From G963678095 sp963678095 (lineage in GTDB: Bacteria > Bacillota > Negativicutes > Selenomonadales > Selenomonadaceae), in NCBI GenBank assembly GCA_963678095.2, contig CAXXXP010000001.1:496001-560000 (forward strand): DNA of 64,000 bases, written 5' to 3'. A program made the position numbers and the translations under genes. Shown piece by piece: positions 16,136-24,245 of the stretch. The notes under the pieces were generated by a model that was not told the DNA's origin, made no database searches, and was given only the letters and a program-made list of their open reading frames with translations. The first letter of the stretch is position 1, and each line of letters opens with the position of its first letter.

Positions 16136-17146
16136 ATGATTATTATAATGAGCCCGACGTCTACTCGGGAAAACTTGAAGCGGGTACAGGAAAAAATCGT
16201 AAAAGAAGGCTTGACATATCATATGTCGAAGGGAGCTTCGCGAACGATTGTCGGAGTCATCGGTGATAAAAAAATTATTTCCCGCCTTCAAATGAAGGCT
16301 TTTGATGGAGTGGAGAAGACTGTGGAAATTACAGAGAAATACAAACTGGTAAGCCGAGAATTTAAACCGGTGGATACAATTGTCAATGTCGGCGGGGTGC
16401 TTGTCGGCGGTGGACATCTTGGGATTATGGCCGGACCGTGCGCGGTGGAAAGCCGGGAACAATTGCTTGAGGCAGCTGAAGCCGTAAAAGCGGGCGGAGC
16501 TAATTTTCTGCGCGGGGGTGCTTTTAAGCCGCGGACCTCGCCGTATGATTTTCAGGGTCTGGCGGATGAGGGTTTGAAAATGCTCAAGGAAGTCGGCGAA
16601 AAAACCGGGCTTAAAGTGGTGACGGAAATTGTCGATGTCAATGATGTTGAACGTCTTTGCGAATATGCGGATGTGCTTCAGGTAGGGGCCCGCAATATGC
16701 AGAATTTCCAGTTGCTCAAAGCTGTAGGCAAGGCGCAAAAACCGGTGCTGCTCAAGCGTGGCCTTTCGGCAACGATCAGTGAGTGGCTCAATGCGGCGGA
16801 GTATATTTTAAGTGAAGGGAATTATAATGTCATTCTCTGTGAACGTGGCATCCGCACCTACGAGACTTTTACCCGCAATACGCTTGACCTCAGTGCGGTA
16901 GCAGCGGTTAAAGAATTGTCACATCTGCCGGTTATTGTCGATCCGAGTCACGGTACGGGGCGCTGGAAAATGGTACAGCCAATGGCCAGGGCGGCTATTG
17001 CTGCCGGTGCGGATGGATTGATGATTGAAGTTCATCCGCATCCGGAAATCGCTCTGAGTGATGGCGATCAGTCGCTGACACCGGAAAATTTCCGCATCGT
17101 AATGGACGAAGTTCGCAAAATTGCTGAGATCATGGGGAAAAAGTAA
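16136..17146 (+). CDS. aroF: 3-deoxy-7-phosphoheptulonate synthase (DAHP synthase), type I-beta
   Basis: Condenses phosphoenolpyruvate and erythrose 4-phosphate, the first step of the shikimate pathway. The 336-residue protein has an N-terminal ferredoxin-like regulatory domain (about 1-70, as in the Thermotoga enzyme) and the catalytic barrel with 'MAGPCAVES', 'RGGAFKPRTSPYDFQG', 'QVGARNMQNF' and 'VDPSHGTGR'. The regulatory domain suggests feedback by tyrosine or phenylalanine. It is the first gene after the tyrosine T-box; tyrA starts right after its stop. Confidence 0.94.
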   Translation: MIIIMSPTSTRENLKRVQEKIVKEGLTYHMSKGASRTIVGVIGDKKIISRLQMKAFDGVEKTVEITEKYKLVSREFKPVDTIVNVGGVLVGGGHLGIMAGPCAVESREQLLEAAEAVKAGGANFLRGGAFKPRTSPYDFQGLADEGLKMLKEVGEKTGLKVVTEIVDVNDVERLCEYADVLQVGARNMQNFQLLKAVGKAQKPVLLKRGLSATISEWLNAAEYILSEGNYNVILCERGIRTYETFTRNTLDLSAVAAVKELSHLPVIVDPSHGTGRWKMVQPMARAAIAAGADGLMIEVHPHPEIALSDGDQSLTPENFRIVMDEVRKIAEIMGKK

Positions 17147-18037
17147 ATGAGCAAGCTTCACTTGGCGATTATAGGTGTCGGGCTCATCGGCGGGTCGCTG
17201 GGGCTGGCACTTAAAGATAAGTTAAAGGATGAGATTTATGTGACCGGGCTGTCGCGAACCAGAGAAAGTATGGAGCAGGCCCTGCGCCTTAAGGCGGTAG
17301 ATATGGTTTCCGATGATATTGAGACGGTGGTCAAGGATGCTGACATTGTGTTTTTAAGTACACCGGTACTGCAGATTGTGCCGATGGTAAAAAAGCTGCT
17401 GCCTTATTTAAAAAAAGGGGTCATACTGACAGATGCCGGCAGTACCAAGCAGTCTATCTGGCAGGAACTGCAGCAGCTTCTGCCGCCAGACATTTACTAC
17501 GTAGCCGGGCATCCGATGACTGGTAAGGAACGCAGTGGCGTCAGCGCGGCAGATAAGAACTTATTTGTTAATAAATGTTATGTAATTGTTGAAGATACGG
17601 GCGTCCCGATGGAGATCGTCAACCGGGTCACGGATTTACTCAGGCTCACCGGGGCCAATCTGACAACGCTTGATATAGCAAAGCACGATCGCTGTGCCTC
17701 TGTTATCAGCCATGTGCCGCATGTGACTGCCGCGGCCTTGGTCACACTGCTTAACCGGTGCAGTCCCGGGGATATGGATTCTTGCCTTAAGCTTGCTGGC
17801 GGTGGGTTTAAGGATACTACGCGAATTGCCTCTTCCAATGCCGATATGTGGGCGGATATATGCATTTCAAATCCCGGAGCAATTGCCGATAACTTACGTG
17901 AACTGCAGCAGATCCTTGGCGAAGTCATTTATTCGATAGAACAGGGCAATCGGCAGGAAATACATGATTACTTTGCGGCAGCCAAGCAGCGCCGTGACAA
18001 TATCATTGATCAGACAGAAAAATTATTTGAAATATAA
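17147..18037 (+). CDS. tyrA: Prephenate dehydrogenase
   Basis: NAD-dependent oxidative decarboxylation of prephenate to 4-hydroxyphenylpyruvate, the committed step to tyrosine. The 296-residue protein starts with the Rossmann loop GVGLIGGSLGLALK (7-20), followed by 'DAGSTKQSIW', 'GHPMTGKERSG' and the helical C-terminal domain with 'HVPHVTAAALV'. It has no C-terminal ACT domain, so control may rest on the T-box and on AroF. The ATG abuts the aroF stop, so the two genes are one operon. Confidence 0.94.
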   Translation: MSKLHLAIIGVGLIGGSLGLALKDKLKDEIYVTGLSRTRESMEQALRLKAVDMVSDDIETVVKDADIVFLSTPVLQIVPMVKKLLPYLKKGVILTDAGSTKQSIWQELQQLLPPDIYYVAGHPMTGKERSGVSAADKNLFVNKCYVIVEDTGVPMEIVNRVTDLLRLTGANLTTLDIAKHDRCASVISHVPHVTAAALVTLLNRCSPGDMDSCLKLAGGGFKDTTRIASSNADMWADICISNPGAIADNLRELQQILGEVIYSIEQGNRQEIHDYFAAAKQRRDNIIDQTEKLFEI

Positions 18038-18051
18038 GGGATGTAAAACAG

Positions 18052-18090
18052 CAGCTTTCTTTGACAAAAAGAGAAAGCTGTTGTTTTTTT
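18052..18090 (+). terminator. Terminator after aroF-tyrA
   Basis: CAGCTTTCT (18052-18060) pairs with AGAAAGCTG (18072-18080), followed by TTGTTTTTTT. Confidence 0.88.
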
Positions 18091-18185
18091 GCTGCGAAGC
18101 CGTTTGTTTTTCGGGTGAGGTAGGAATGGGCGAGGAAAGGTCGAATGTATACGGTAGAATTTTAAGAAAGCGAAGGAGCCGGAGG

Positions 18186-19169
18186 ATGAAAAAACATACA
18201 GAAAAAGAAACAGGCGGATTAAAAGAAATCTATCTGGCTGGGGGGTGTTTTTGGGGGCTGGAAAAATATTTATCCCTGATAAATGGGGTGAAGGTGACTG
18301 AAACAGGCTATGCAAATGGTAGTACGATGAAGCCAACCTATGAAGAAGTCAGTTATCAAAATACGGGACATGCCGAGACGGTCCGGCTAGTATATGATTC
18401 CCAAGTTCTGCGTCTGTCGTTTTTGCTGCAGCTGTTTTTCGAGGCGATAGACCCGTTAGCTGAAAACCGGCAGGGTGGCGATACGGGTGTTCAGTACCGA
18501 ACCGGAATTTACTACAGCGATCCGGCGGATAAACCTCTTATCGAAGCTGCGCTAATGGAATTACAGAATAAATATGAAACGCCTATTGCCATTGAGTCTG
18601 GCAGCCTGGAAAATTATTGGCCGGCAGAAGAATATCATCAAAAGTATCTGGATAAAAACCCCGCAGGGTATTGTCACCTTGGGCGACAGGATTTTGCCCG
18701 TGCTGCGGCCGCCGTAGATTATTCCATGAAATACAAGCGTCCGCCGGAAGAGCTGCTGAAGGCAAAACTTACGCCGCTGCAGTATGCTGTAACGCAAAAT
18801 CGTGTTACGGAGCCGCCGTTTGCCAATGCTTTTTTTGATCAGACAGCGGCAGGGATTTACGTCGATGTGACGACGGGGGCACCACTGTTTGCTTCGTCCG
18901 ATAAGTTTGATGCCGGTTGTGGCTGGCCCAGCTTTTCCCGTCCTATTTTGCCGGAAATTATTGAGGAATATGAAGATCATAGCTTTGGGATGGAGCGAGT
19001 GGAAGTCCGCAGCACCCCGGGCGATGCCCATCTGGGGCATGTATTTGAGGATGGGCCGACAGCGAGCGGTGGCCGCCGTTATTGTATTAATAGTGCTGCC
19101 CTGCGGTTTGTTCCCCGGGATGAAATGGAAGAGCAGGGATATGGACATCTGCTGTATTTGTTTGAATAA
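18186..19169 (+). CDS. msrAB: Bifunctional methionine sulfoxide reductase MsrA/MsrB
   Basis: Repairs both S- and R-epimers of methionine sulfoxide. In the 327-residue protein, residues about 13-170 are MsrA with the catalytic Cys21 in GGCFWG; residues about 195-327 are MsrB with 'FDAGCGWPSFSRPI' and the catalytic Cys in RRYCINSAALRF. The MsrB half lacks the paired CxxC zinc motifs, matching the zinc-free subtype. The ATG at 18186 has AAGGAG seven bases upstream; earlier in-frame codons run back through the tyrA terminator. Confidence 0.94.
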   Translation: MKKHTEKETGGLKEIYLAGGCFWGLEKYLSLINGVKVTETGYANGSTMKPTYEEVSYQNTGHAETVRLVYDSQVLRLSFLLQLFFEAIDPLAENRQGGDTGVQYRTGIYYSDPADKPLIEAALMELQNKYETPIAIESGSLENYWPAEEYHQKYLDKNPAGYCHLGRQDFARAAAAVDYSMKYKRPPEELLKAKLTPLQYAVTQNRVTEPPFANAFFDQTAAGIYVDVTTGAPLFASSDKFDAGCGWPSFSRPILPEIIEEYEDHSFGMERVEVRSTPGDAHLGHVFEDGPTASGGRRYCINSAALRFVPRDEMEEQGYGHLLYLFE

Positions 19170-19209
19170 ATATTCATAGATTTGATCGAATCGAAAGGGG
19201 ACTGTAAAT

Positions 19210-19698
19210 ATGAACCATGATCTGCAGTTTATTATTGATATGGAACTTGAGGGGGAAGCATATTATCGGCGGCAGGCAGAACTAAACCCGAATACCCCGA
19301 TCACAGCGGTCTGTAATATGCTCGCAGCGGAAGAAAAAAGGCATGCCATGATTGTCACCAGCCGACTAAATGGTTTTCCCTATCAGCTGCTGGAAACAAA
19401 TATCGCAGCTACTGGCCGGAGTATTTTTGCCGGGGCAGCTGATCTTGGCTCGGATGGAACGAGCCGGCTTTCTCAGACTGAATTTTATGTGATTGCCGCG
19501 CAAAAAGAACAAGACAGTATAGATCTATATACTTCTTGTCTGGAAAAAGCAGAGAATGAGGCTGAACGGGAATTGTTTGCTTATCTCGTCGGACAGGAAA
19601 AACAGCATTTTACTTTGCTTGATGAACTTGCGGCGCTCTTGCGGCAGGCGGATGAGTGGGTGGAAGATGCAGAGTTTGGCAATCGCAAGGAATACTAA
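19210..19698 (+). CDS. Ferritin-like/rubrerythrin-type diiron protein
   Basis: A 162-residue four-helix ferritin-like protein. Ligand-type residues appear in two pairs: Glu in 'DMELEGEAYY' and ExxRH in 'AAEEKRHAM', then Glu in 'QKEQDSIDLY' and ExxxH in 'GQEKQHFTLLDEL'. It lacks the rubredoxin tail of classical rubrerythrin. A role in peroxide or iron handling is likely. It lies 40 bp after msrAB, which fits an oxidative-stress pair. Confidence 0.85.
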   Translation: MNHDLQFIIDMELEGEAYYRRQAELNPNTPITAVCNMLAAEEKRHAMIVTSRLNGFPYQLLETNIAATGRSIFAGAADLGSDGTSRLSQTEFYVIAAQKEQDSIDLYTSCLEKAENEAERELFAYLVGQEKQHFTLLDELAALLRQADEWVEDAEFGNRKEY

Positions 19699-19722
19699 AC
19701 AAAGCGAACGATTGTGTCCTTT

Positions 19723-19756
19723 GAGCCACGCCGGAAAAGGCGCGGCTCTTTCTCTT
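19723..19756 (+). terminator. Terminator after the ferritin-like gene
   Basis: GAGCCACGCC (19723-19732) pairs with GGCGCGGCTC (19739-19748) with one A/C mismatch, followed by TTTCTCTT. Confidence 0.75.
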
Positions 19757-19765
19757 GGACAGCGA

Positions 19766-19794
19766 TTGAATGATGGCGGGGAATCGTCTATAAT
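19766..19794 (+). promoter_or_regulatory. Promoter of the UPF0158 gene
   Basis: TTGAAT (19766-19771), 17 bp and a perfect TATAAT (19789-19794), 38 bp before the start codon. Confidence 0.7.
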
Positions 19795-19832
19795 ATGGAG
19801 TAAAGGATTGTCAAAGAGGGAGCAGCAAGGAT

Positions 19833-20273
19833 ATGAAAGAGGTTTCATTGGCAGCGATAGCTGCTAAGTTGGAAAAAATTGATCTGTGGCAGATTTATTT
19901 TGATACACAGACAGGGGATTTTGTTGAATTTCCGGAAGAGTATGATGAAGAAGTTTCAACAGAGATGACAGAAGAGCAGATCCTTCAATATGCATTTGAG
20001 GTTGAGGATAATTGGGAGCGTTATGTGGCGCTGCCTAATGCGTATGATATTGATGAGCATTCGATTATGAAGACTTTTGCTGTGCAGCAGGCGGATCCGG
20101 CGATAAAAGAAAAGCTGCTGGAAGCGCTGAAAGGCAGTGCTGCCCTGCGGCACTTTCGCCGGCAGATCAAGGAGTTTGGTCTGGAATCTTTGTGGCTGGA
20201 GCAGCGGCAAAAGGAATTTTTGCAAATTGCCCGGCAATGGTGCCTGGAAAATGGCATTTTATATGAAGAATAA
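19833..20273 (+). CDS. UPF0158 family protein
   Basis: A 146-residue acidic protein of the uncharacterised UPF0158 family. Seen: an N-terminal acidic 'FVEFPEEYDEEV' stretch, then 'ERYVALPNAYDIDEHSIMK' and 'KGSAALRHFRRQIKEFGLE', the family's recognisable core, where an acidic residue is usual in some members. The function is unknown. It is a single-gene unit between its own promoter and a terminator. Confidence 0.85.
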   Translation: MKEVSLAAIAAKLEKIDLWQIYFDTQTGDFVEFPEEYDEEVSTEMTEEQILQYAFEVEDNWERYVALPNAYDIDEHSIMKTFAVQQADPAIKEKLLEALKGSAALRHFRRQIKEFGLESLWLEQRQKEFLQIARQWCLENGILYEE

Positions 20274-20281
20274 ACATTAAA

Positions 20282-20315
20282 AAACGCTGTCTGGATTTTG
20301 GTCCAGACAGCGTTT
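20282..20315. terminator. Bidirectional terminator between convergent genes
   Basis: A 14-bp perfect stem, AAACGCTGTCTGGA (20282-20295) with TCCAGACAGCGTTT (20302-20315), serving the UPF0158 gene and the SGNH hydrolase gene. Confidence 0.9.
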
Positions 20316-20316
20316 G

Positions 20317-21930
20317 CTATTTTCGGAGCATATCCTTATGCATATTGATAATCTCAGCCATCAGTTGCTTACCTTCGATGTCGGGATGCAGGCCATCGGC
20401 AGCGTATTCCGTGGAAAGAAATCCCTGTGCATCGTAAAAATACGGTTCCAGATCGATCACATATGGCATTGTCCGGATATGGGCATTGACGGCAGCCAGC
20501 TTTTCCCGCCAGGCCGGATCGGTTTCATTTTGGAAAGCCTGCATGATATTGCCCGGGTTTATTGGCATTAGGGTTAAAAAGATGGGGCGGATATCGTTGG
20601 CTTCGCATTTTTCACGGATGATATCAATGTCATGATTAATGATTTCCGGCGAGGTCCCGGCACGCATGCTATTGGCTCCGCAGAGAATCAGGAGATTTTT
20701 AGGCTGGAAGGGCAATACATCCTGCTCAAAGCGCGCGGCGGTGCTGCTGGATGTATCTCCGCTGCGACCGAGGTTGAGAACAGGGAAATCCAGGTAGGTC
20801 TGATAAGAGTATTCGGGATTTGCCGGCGAATAAGATAAGGAGCCTCCTCCGTGGGTGATGCTGTCGCCGAAAGTAGCGGCGAAAACACGCAGCGGTGTAC
20901 GGCTGACGGTAAACTTCTGTGTATCGGAATAGCAGCCGATCGTATTGCCATTTTCATCGATGGCCCGAATTCGCCAGTAGTAATCACCGGCATCGATGCG
21001 GGGATATTCATCGTAACAGCTGACGGTGCCATCCACAACAAAAGACCAGATTCTGCCCGGCGATGGCTGTGTATCGTTTTCTGCTGCCGGTGGCTGTGTC
21101 ATGAGTTCGACTTCATAACGCTTGATGTTATTGAGTGGAATCCAGTTGTAAACAGGATAAAGCGGCTGTGGTAGATCGGGAATTTGATCGGCTGTATGAA
21201 CCAACGGTTTTTGGGGTGCAAGTACACTGTTGTCAATGCTTATTTCTTCTGCTGTTGAAAAGACCCCGATCGGATTGCCGGCAAAGTCAAGGCCACGTAC
21301 GCGCCAGTACAGGCGGTTATAGGCAGCAAAGGGGCGTAAATCCGCCTGCCAGCCACAGGTGAAGATGTTTTTTGTGCTGAAAAGATGTACTTTCTGTGAC
21401 AGGGTCGTCGTGTTTTCCGCCTCTGGATGGTCTGTAAGCAGTTCGAGTTCATAATAGACAGCACCGGGAACGGTATGCCATAACAGGTATGGCATGCGGC
21501 TGGCGGGTTGGTCGCCAGGATAATGTGATATAATAGAAGGGATCGGCTGGGTTTGGTTAAAAACAGGATGGTCAATGATGCCCGACGGCTTGCCGACAGT
21601 GGTAAATATGCCATGAGCCGTTATGCGGTAATAGGTCGGGACGGCGGTCGGGGGCAGCTCATAGCTGTTTTTAAAGGTAAAATCCTTGCGCAGCAAATGA
21701 TAGGGACTGGCAGCAAGATCCGGCTGTGGATTTTTGGTAAAAACTTCGATTTCATAATAAGCCGGATAAGGCAGGCGCTTCCAGTGCAGAATGCAAGTGC
21801 CGGCTATTTGTTCGGCGCTTGTTTCAAAAGTCAGTGCTTTTAGTGAAAGTGCATCAGTGGTTTCTGTGAAAAAAATGCACAGCAGTGTCAGATATAGGAT
21901 GATACATGTGAAGGCGAGAAATTTTTTCAT
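20317..21930 (-). CDS. Secreted SGNH/GDSL hydrolase with three N-terminal repeats
   Basis: A 537-residue exported protein. Residues 1-27 are a signal peptide or anchor. Three repeats of about 110 residues follow, each with a W-x3-P-x3-YYE-x-E-like core (WKRLPYPAYYEIEV at 50, WHTVPGAVYYELEL at 151, WIPLNNIKRYEVEL at 263), resembling fibronectin-III-like sandwiches. The C-terminal SGNH domain has GDSITHGGG (Ser357), GRSGD (388-392), GAN (Asn420) and DGLHP (Asp512, His515). An esterase acting on cell-surface or extracellular polysaccharide is plausible; the substrate is unknown. Confidence 0.85.
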   Translation of the reverse strand: MKKFLAFTCIILYLTLLCIFFTETTDALSLKALTFETSAEQIAGTCILHWKRLPYPAYYEIEVFTKNPQPDLAASPYHLLRKDFTFKNSYELPPTAVPTYYRITAHGIFTTVGKPSGIIDHPVFNQTQPIPSIISHYPGDQPASRMPYLLWHTVPGAVYYELELLTDHPEAENTTTLSQKVHLFSTKNIFTCGWQADLRPFAAYNRLYWRVRGLDFAGNPIGVFSTAEEISIDNSVLAPQKPLVHTADQIPDLPQPLYPVYNWIPLNNIKRYEVELMTQPPAAENDTQPSPGRIWSFVVDGTVSCYDEYPRIDAGDYYWRIRAIDENGNTIGCYSDTQKFTVSRTPLRVFAATFGDSITHGGGSLSYSPANPEYSYQTYLDFPVLNLGRSGDTSSSTAARFEQDVLPFQPKNLLILCGANSMRAGTSPEIINHDIDIIREKCEANDIRPIFLTLMPINPGNIMQAFQNETDPAWREKLAAVNAHIRTMPYVIDLEPYFYDAQGFLSTEYAADGLHPDIEGKQLMAEIINMHKDMLRK

Positions 21931-22027
21931 AAAAACTCCTTGGATATGATACTATAATAAATAAATACAGTATATCATGTTTTTACCTTATATGGTAAAT
22001 TTATAATGCAAACCGGGAGGCTATATA

Positions 22028-22570
22028 ATGGAAGCAGATAAAAAAAGTGGGTTAGTCATTGTCCATACCGGCAGTGGTAAGGGGAAAACGACAGCGGCAA
22101 TTGGGCTGGCTGTCAGAGCCTGGGGCCAGGGCTTGCGAGTGTTGATTTTACAGTTTATCAAGGGTGGCTGGAAATATGGCGAGCTTAAAGCCTTGCAAAA
22201 ATTTTCACCGCAGATGGAAATTCGCCAGATGGGCGAGGGATTTACCCAGCGTGGCAGCGGCCAGGCAAAGCGTGAGCGCGATTGCGCCGCTGCCTCTGCT
22301 GCTCTCCAGACAGCGATTGAGGCGATAGACAGCGGAAACTGGGACATGATTATTCTCGATGAGATCAATTATGCCGTGAAATTTGGCCTTGTTGAAGAGG
22401 CACAAGTGCTTTCGCTGCTCGAACAAAAGCCATCGGCGTTGCATCTGGTTCTTACCGGACGCGAGGCTCGGCCGGCGATCATCGCGCAAGCAGACCTTGT
22501 GACCGAAATGACCGAGATTAAGCACCCTTATGCGACTGGAATCAAAGCGCAGGCTGGCATTGAATTTTAG
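22028..22570 (+). CDS. cobA: Cob(I)yrinic acid a,c-diamide adenosyltransferase
   Basis: Adenosylates the corrinoid ring in B12 synthesis or salvage. The 180-residue protein has the P-loop HTGSGKGKTTAAIG (13-26), then 'RVLILQFIKGGWKYGE' and 'WDMIILDEINYA' with the Walker-B-like acid, and the 'LVLTGREARPAIIAQADLVTEM' region; all are standard for CobA/BtuR. No other cobalamin gene is in the window. ATG with GGGAGG nine bases upstream. Confidence 0.95.
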   Translation: MEADKKSGLVIVHTGSGKGKTTAAIGLAVRAWGQGLRVLILQFIKGGWKYGELKALQKFSPQMEIRQMGEGFTQRGSGQAKRERDCAAASAALQTAIEAIDSGNWDMIILDEINYAVKFGLVEEAQVLSLLEQKPSALHLVLTGREARPAIIAQADLVTEMTEIKHPYATGIKAQAGIEF

Positions 22571-22597
22571 CCGGAGGTCGGCGTGTCAATGTTCCCA

Positions 22598-22626
22598 TTG
22601 TTTTTAGTGGTTGTTTTGGGTATAAT
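22598..22626 (+). promoter_or_regulatory. Promoter of trmL
   Basis: TTGTTT (22598-22603), 17 bp and a perfect TATAAT (22621-22626), 45 bp before the GTG start. Confidence 0.6.
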
Positions 22627-22670
22627 AAGTAAGTTATATCGTAATGAACAAAAATTTAGAGGTGTATTTC

Positions 22671-23153
22671 GTGCATATCGTTTTAATTGAACCGGAGATT
22701 CCTGGAAATACAGGAAATATTGCCCGCCTTTGTGCGGCTACGAATATTGAGTTGCATTTGGTAAAGCCCTTGGGGTTTTCTACCGATGATAAATACTTGA
22801 AACGGGCAGGCCTTGATTACTGGCATCTTGTCAAAGTCCATTATCATGAGAATTTTAATGAAGTTTTATCGTTGTATAAGGATCATAAATTTTATTATAG
22901 TACAACCAAAGCGCCGCATGCGTATACCGATATTGCCTTTGGCGAGGACGATCTGCTTGTTTTCGGGAAGGAGACGGCAGGAATTCCGGAAGAGATTCTT
23001 AAGGAAAACTGGCAGTCTTGTATTCGCATTCCGATGATTAGTGATGCCCGTTCGCTAAACCTGTCAAATGCCGTCGCAATTGTTGCCTATGAGGCGATGC
23101 GTCAGATGGACTTTTCACATTTAAAACAGGTCGGGTTTGACCACTTGGATTAA
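22671..23153 (+). CDS. trmL: tRNA (cytidine/uridine-34 2'-O)-methyltransferase
   Basis: SPOUT-class enzyme that methylates the wobble ribose of tRNA-Leu isoacceptors. The 160-residue protein starts with the family's HIVLIEPEIPGNTGNIARLC-like N terminus and ends with the knot 'IPMISDARSLNLSNAVAIVAYEAMRQ'; 'VFGKETAGIPEEI' is the SAM loop. GTG at 22671 is chosen because AGAGGTG lies six bases upstream and it gives the canonical length; an ATG nine codons earlier has no site. Two tRNA-Leu(CAA) genes, a known substrate type, occur at 43 kb. Confidence 0.92.
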   Translation: MHIVLIEPEIPGNTGNIARLCAATNIELHLVKPLGFSTDDKYLKRAGLDYWHLVKVHYHENFNEVLSLYKDHKFYYSTTKAPHAYTDIAFGEDDLLVFGKETAGIPEEILKENWQSCIRIPMISDARSLNLSNAVAIVAYEAMRQMDFSHLKQVGFDHLD

Positions 23154-23180
23154 TAATTTTAGATAAGGAATGACTTTATT

Positions 23181-24098
23181 TTGCAAAATATCCACGAGTT
23201 TATAACGGCCGTGCAGCAGGTGCTGCCGCCAACGCAGGTTCTTTTGCAGGAACCGATGAGCAGACATACCACTTTTAAGATAGGCGGCCCGGCCGACTGC
23301 CTGATTTTTCCGGCCTCGTTAGAAGATGCTGTGGCTGTATTTAAACTGATTCGCCGCTATCAGGCCCCCGTTACGGTTTTGGGCAACGGTTCAAATGTGC
23401 TGGTGTTTGATAAAGGAATTCGCGGAGCTGTAGTTAAATTTAATTCGCCGTATGCTTCTGTACGCCAGGAGGGAACGCATCTGTTTGCTGGTGCCGGGGC
23501 GGCGCTCAAGGATGTTTCGCTTTATGCAGCGCACTGTGGACTGACGGGAATGGAATTTGCAGTTGGGATTCCGGGCAGCATTGGTGGAGCCGTTTTTATG
23601 AATGCCGGAGCTTATGACGGAGAAATAAAGACCGTGGTTGAGTCAGTCACGGCCGTCAGCCTTGAGGGCGAAATTATTCGTTATGGCAGGGAGGAACTCG
23701 AGTTTGGCTATCGTCACAGTGTCTTTCAGGCAAATAATCAGGCGATTTGTGAAGTTGAACTGGCATTATCAGCTGGGGAATTGACTGTAATTGAAGATCG
23801 TATGGAACATCTGACGGAACGCCGTGAGAGCCGCCAGCCGCTGGAAATGCCAAGCGCCGGCAGTACCTTTAAACGTCCGGAAGGATATTTTGCCGGGACT
23901 TTGATTGAGCAGACCGGACTCAAGGGCTTTAAGGTTGGTGGAGCCCAAATATCATTGAAACATGCTGGTTTTGTTGTCAATTCCGGTGGAGCCACAGCAC
24001 AGGATGTGCTCGATCTGATAAAAGAAGTTCAGAATCGGGTCTATCAAGCGCATGGAGTAAAACTTTTTCCAGAGGTTAGAATGCTCGGAGAGCAATAA
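23181..24098 (+). CDS. murB: UDP-N-acetylenolpyruvoylglucosamine reductase
   Basis: FAD enzyme that makes UDP-N-acetylmuramate for peptidoglycan. The 305-residue protein is a type II MurB: 'KIGGPADCLIFP' and 'VLGNGSNVLV' bind FAD, 'GIPGSIGGAVFMNAGAY' follows, and the catalytic residues Arg178 (YRHSVF), Ser228 (SAGSTF) and Glu298 (FPEVRM) are all present. The start is TTG at 23181, ten bases after AAGGAA. It sits 27 bp downstream of trmL and is probably co-transcribed. Confidence 0.95.
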   Translation: MQNIHEFITAVQQVLPPTQVLLQEPMSRHTTFKIGGPADCLIFPASLEDAVAVFKLIRRYQAPVTVLGNGSNVLVFDKGIRGAVVKFNSPYASVRQEGTHLFAGAGAALKDVSLYAAHCGLTGMEFAVGIPGSIGGAVFMNAGAYDGEIKTVVESVTAVSLEGEIIRYGREELEFGYRHSVFQANNQAICEVELALSAGELTVIEDRMEHLTERRESRQPLEMPSAGSTFKRPEGYFAGTLIEQTGLKGFKVGGAQISLKHAGFVVNSGGATAQDVLDLIKEVQNRVYQAHGVKLFPEVRMLGEQ

Positions 24099-24105
24099 AT
24101 TCGAA

Positions 24106-24143
24106 ACAAAAGCGACCGGAACCTGACGGTCGCTTTTGTTTTG
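24106..24143 (+). terminator. Terminator after trmL-murB
   Basis: A 13-bp perfect stem, ACAAAAGCGACCG (24106-24118) with CGGTCGCTTTTGT (24127-24139), then a T-rich end. Confidence 0.88.
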
Positions 24144-24245
24144 CGATGAAAATTCAGATTTTTGTGTTATTTTATGGAAGGACATGGGTATTTATGGTAT
24201 AATCAAAGGAGATAGAGATCAGAACAGCTGAGGAGTGGATGCTTT

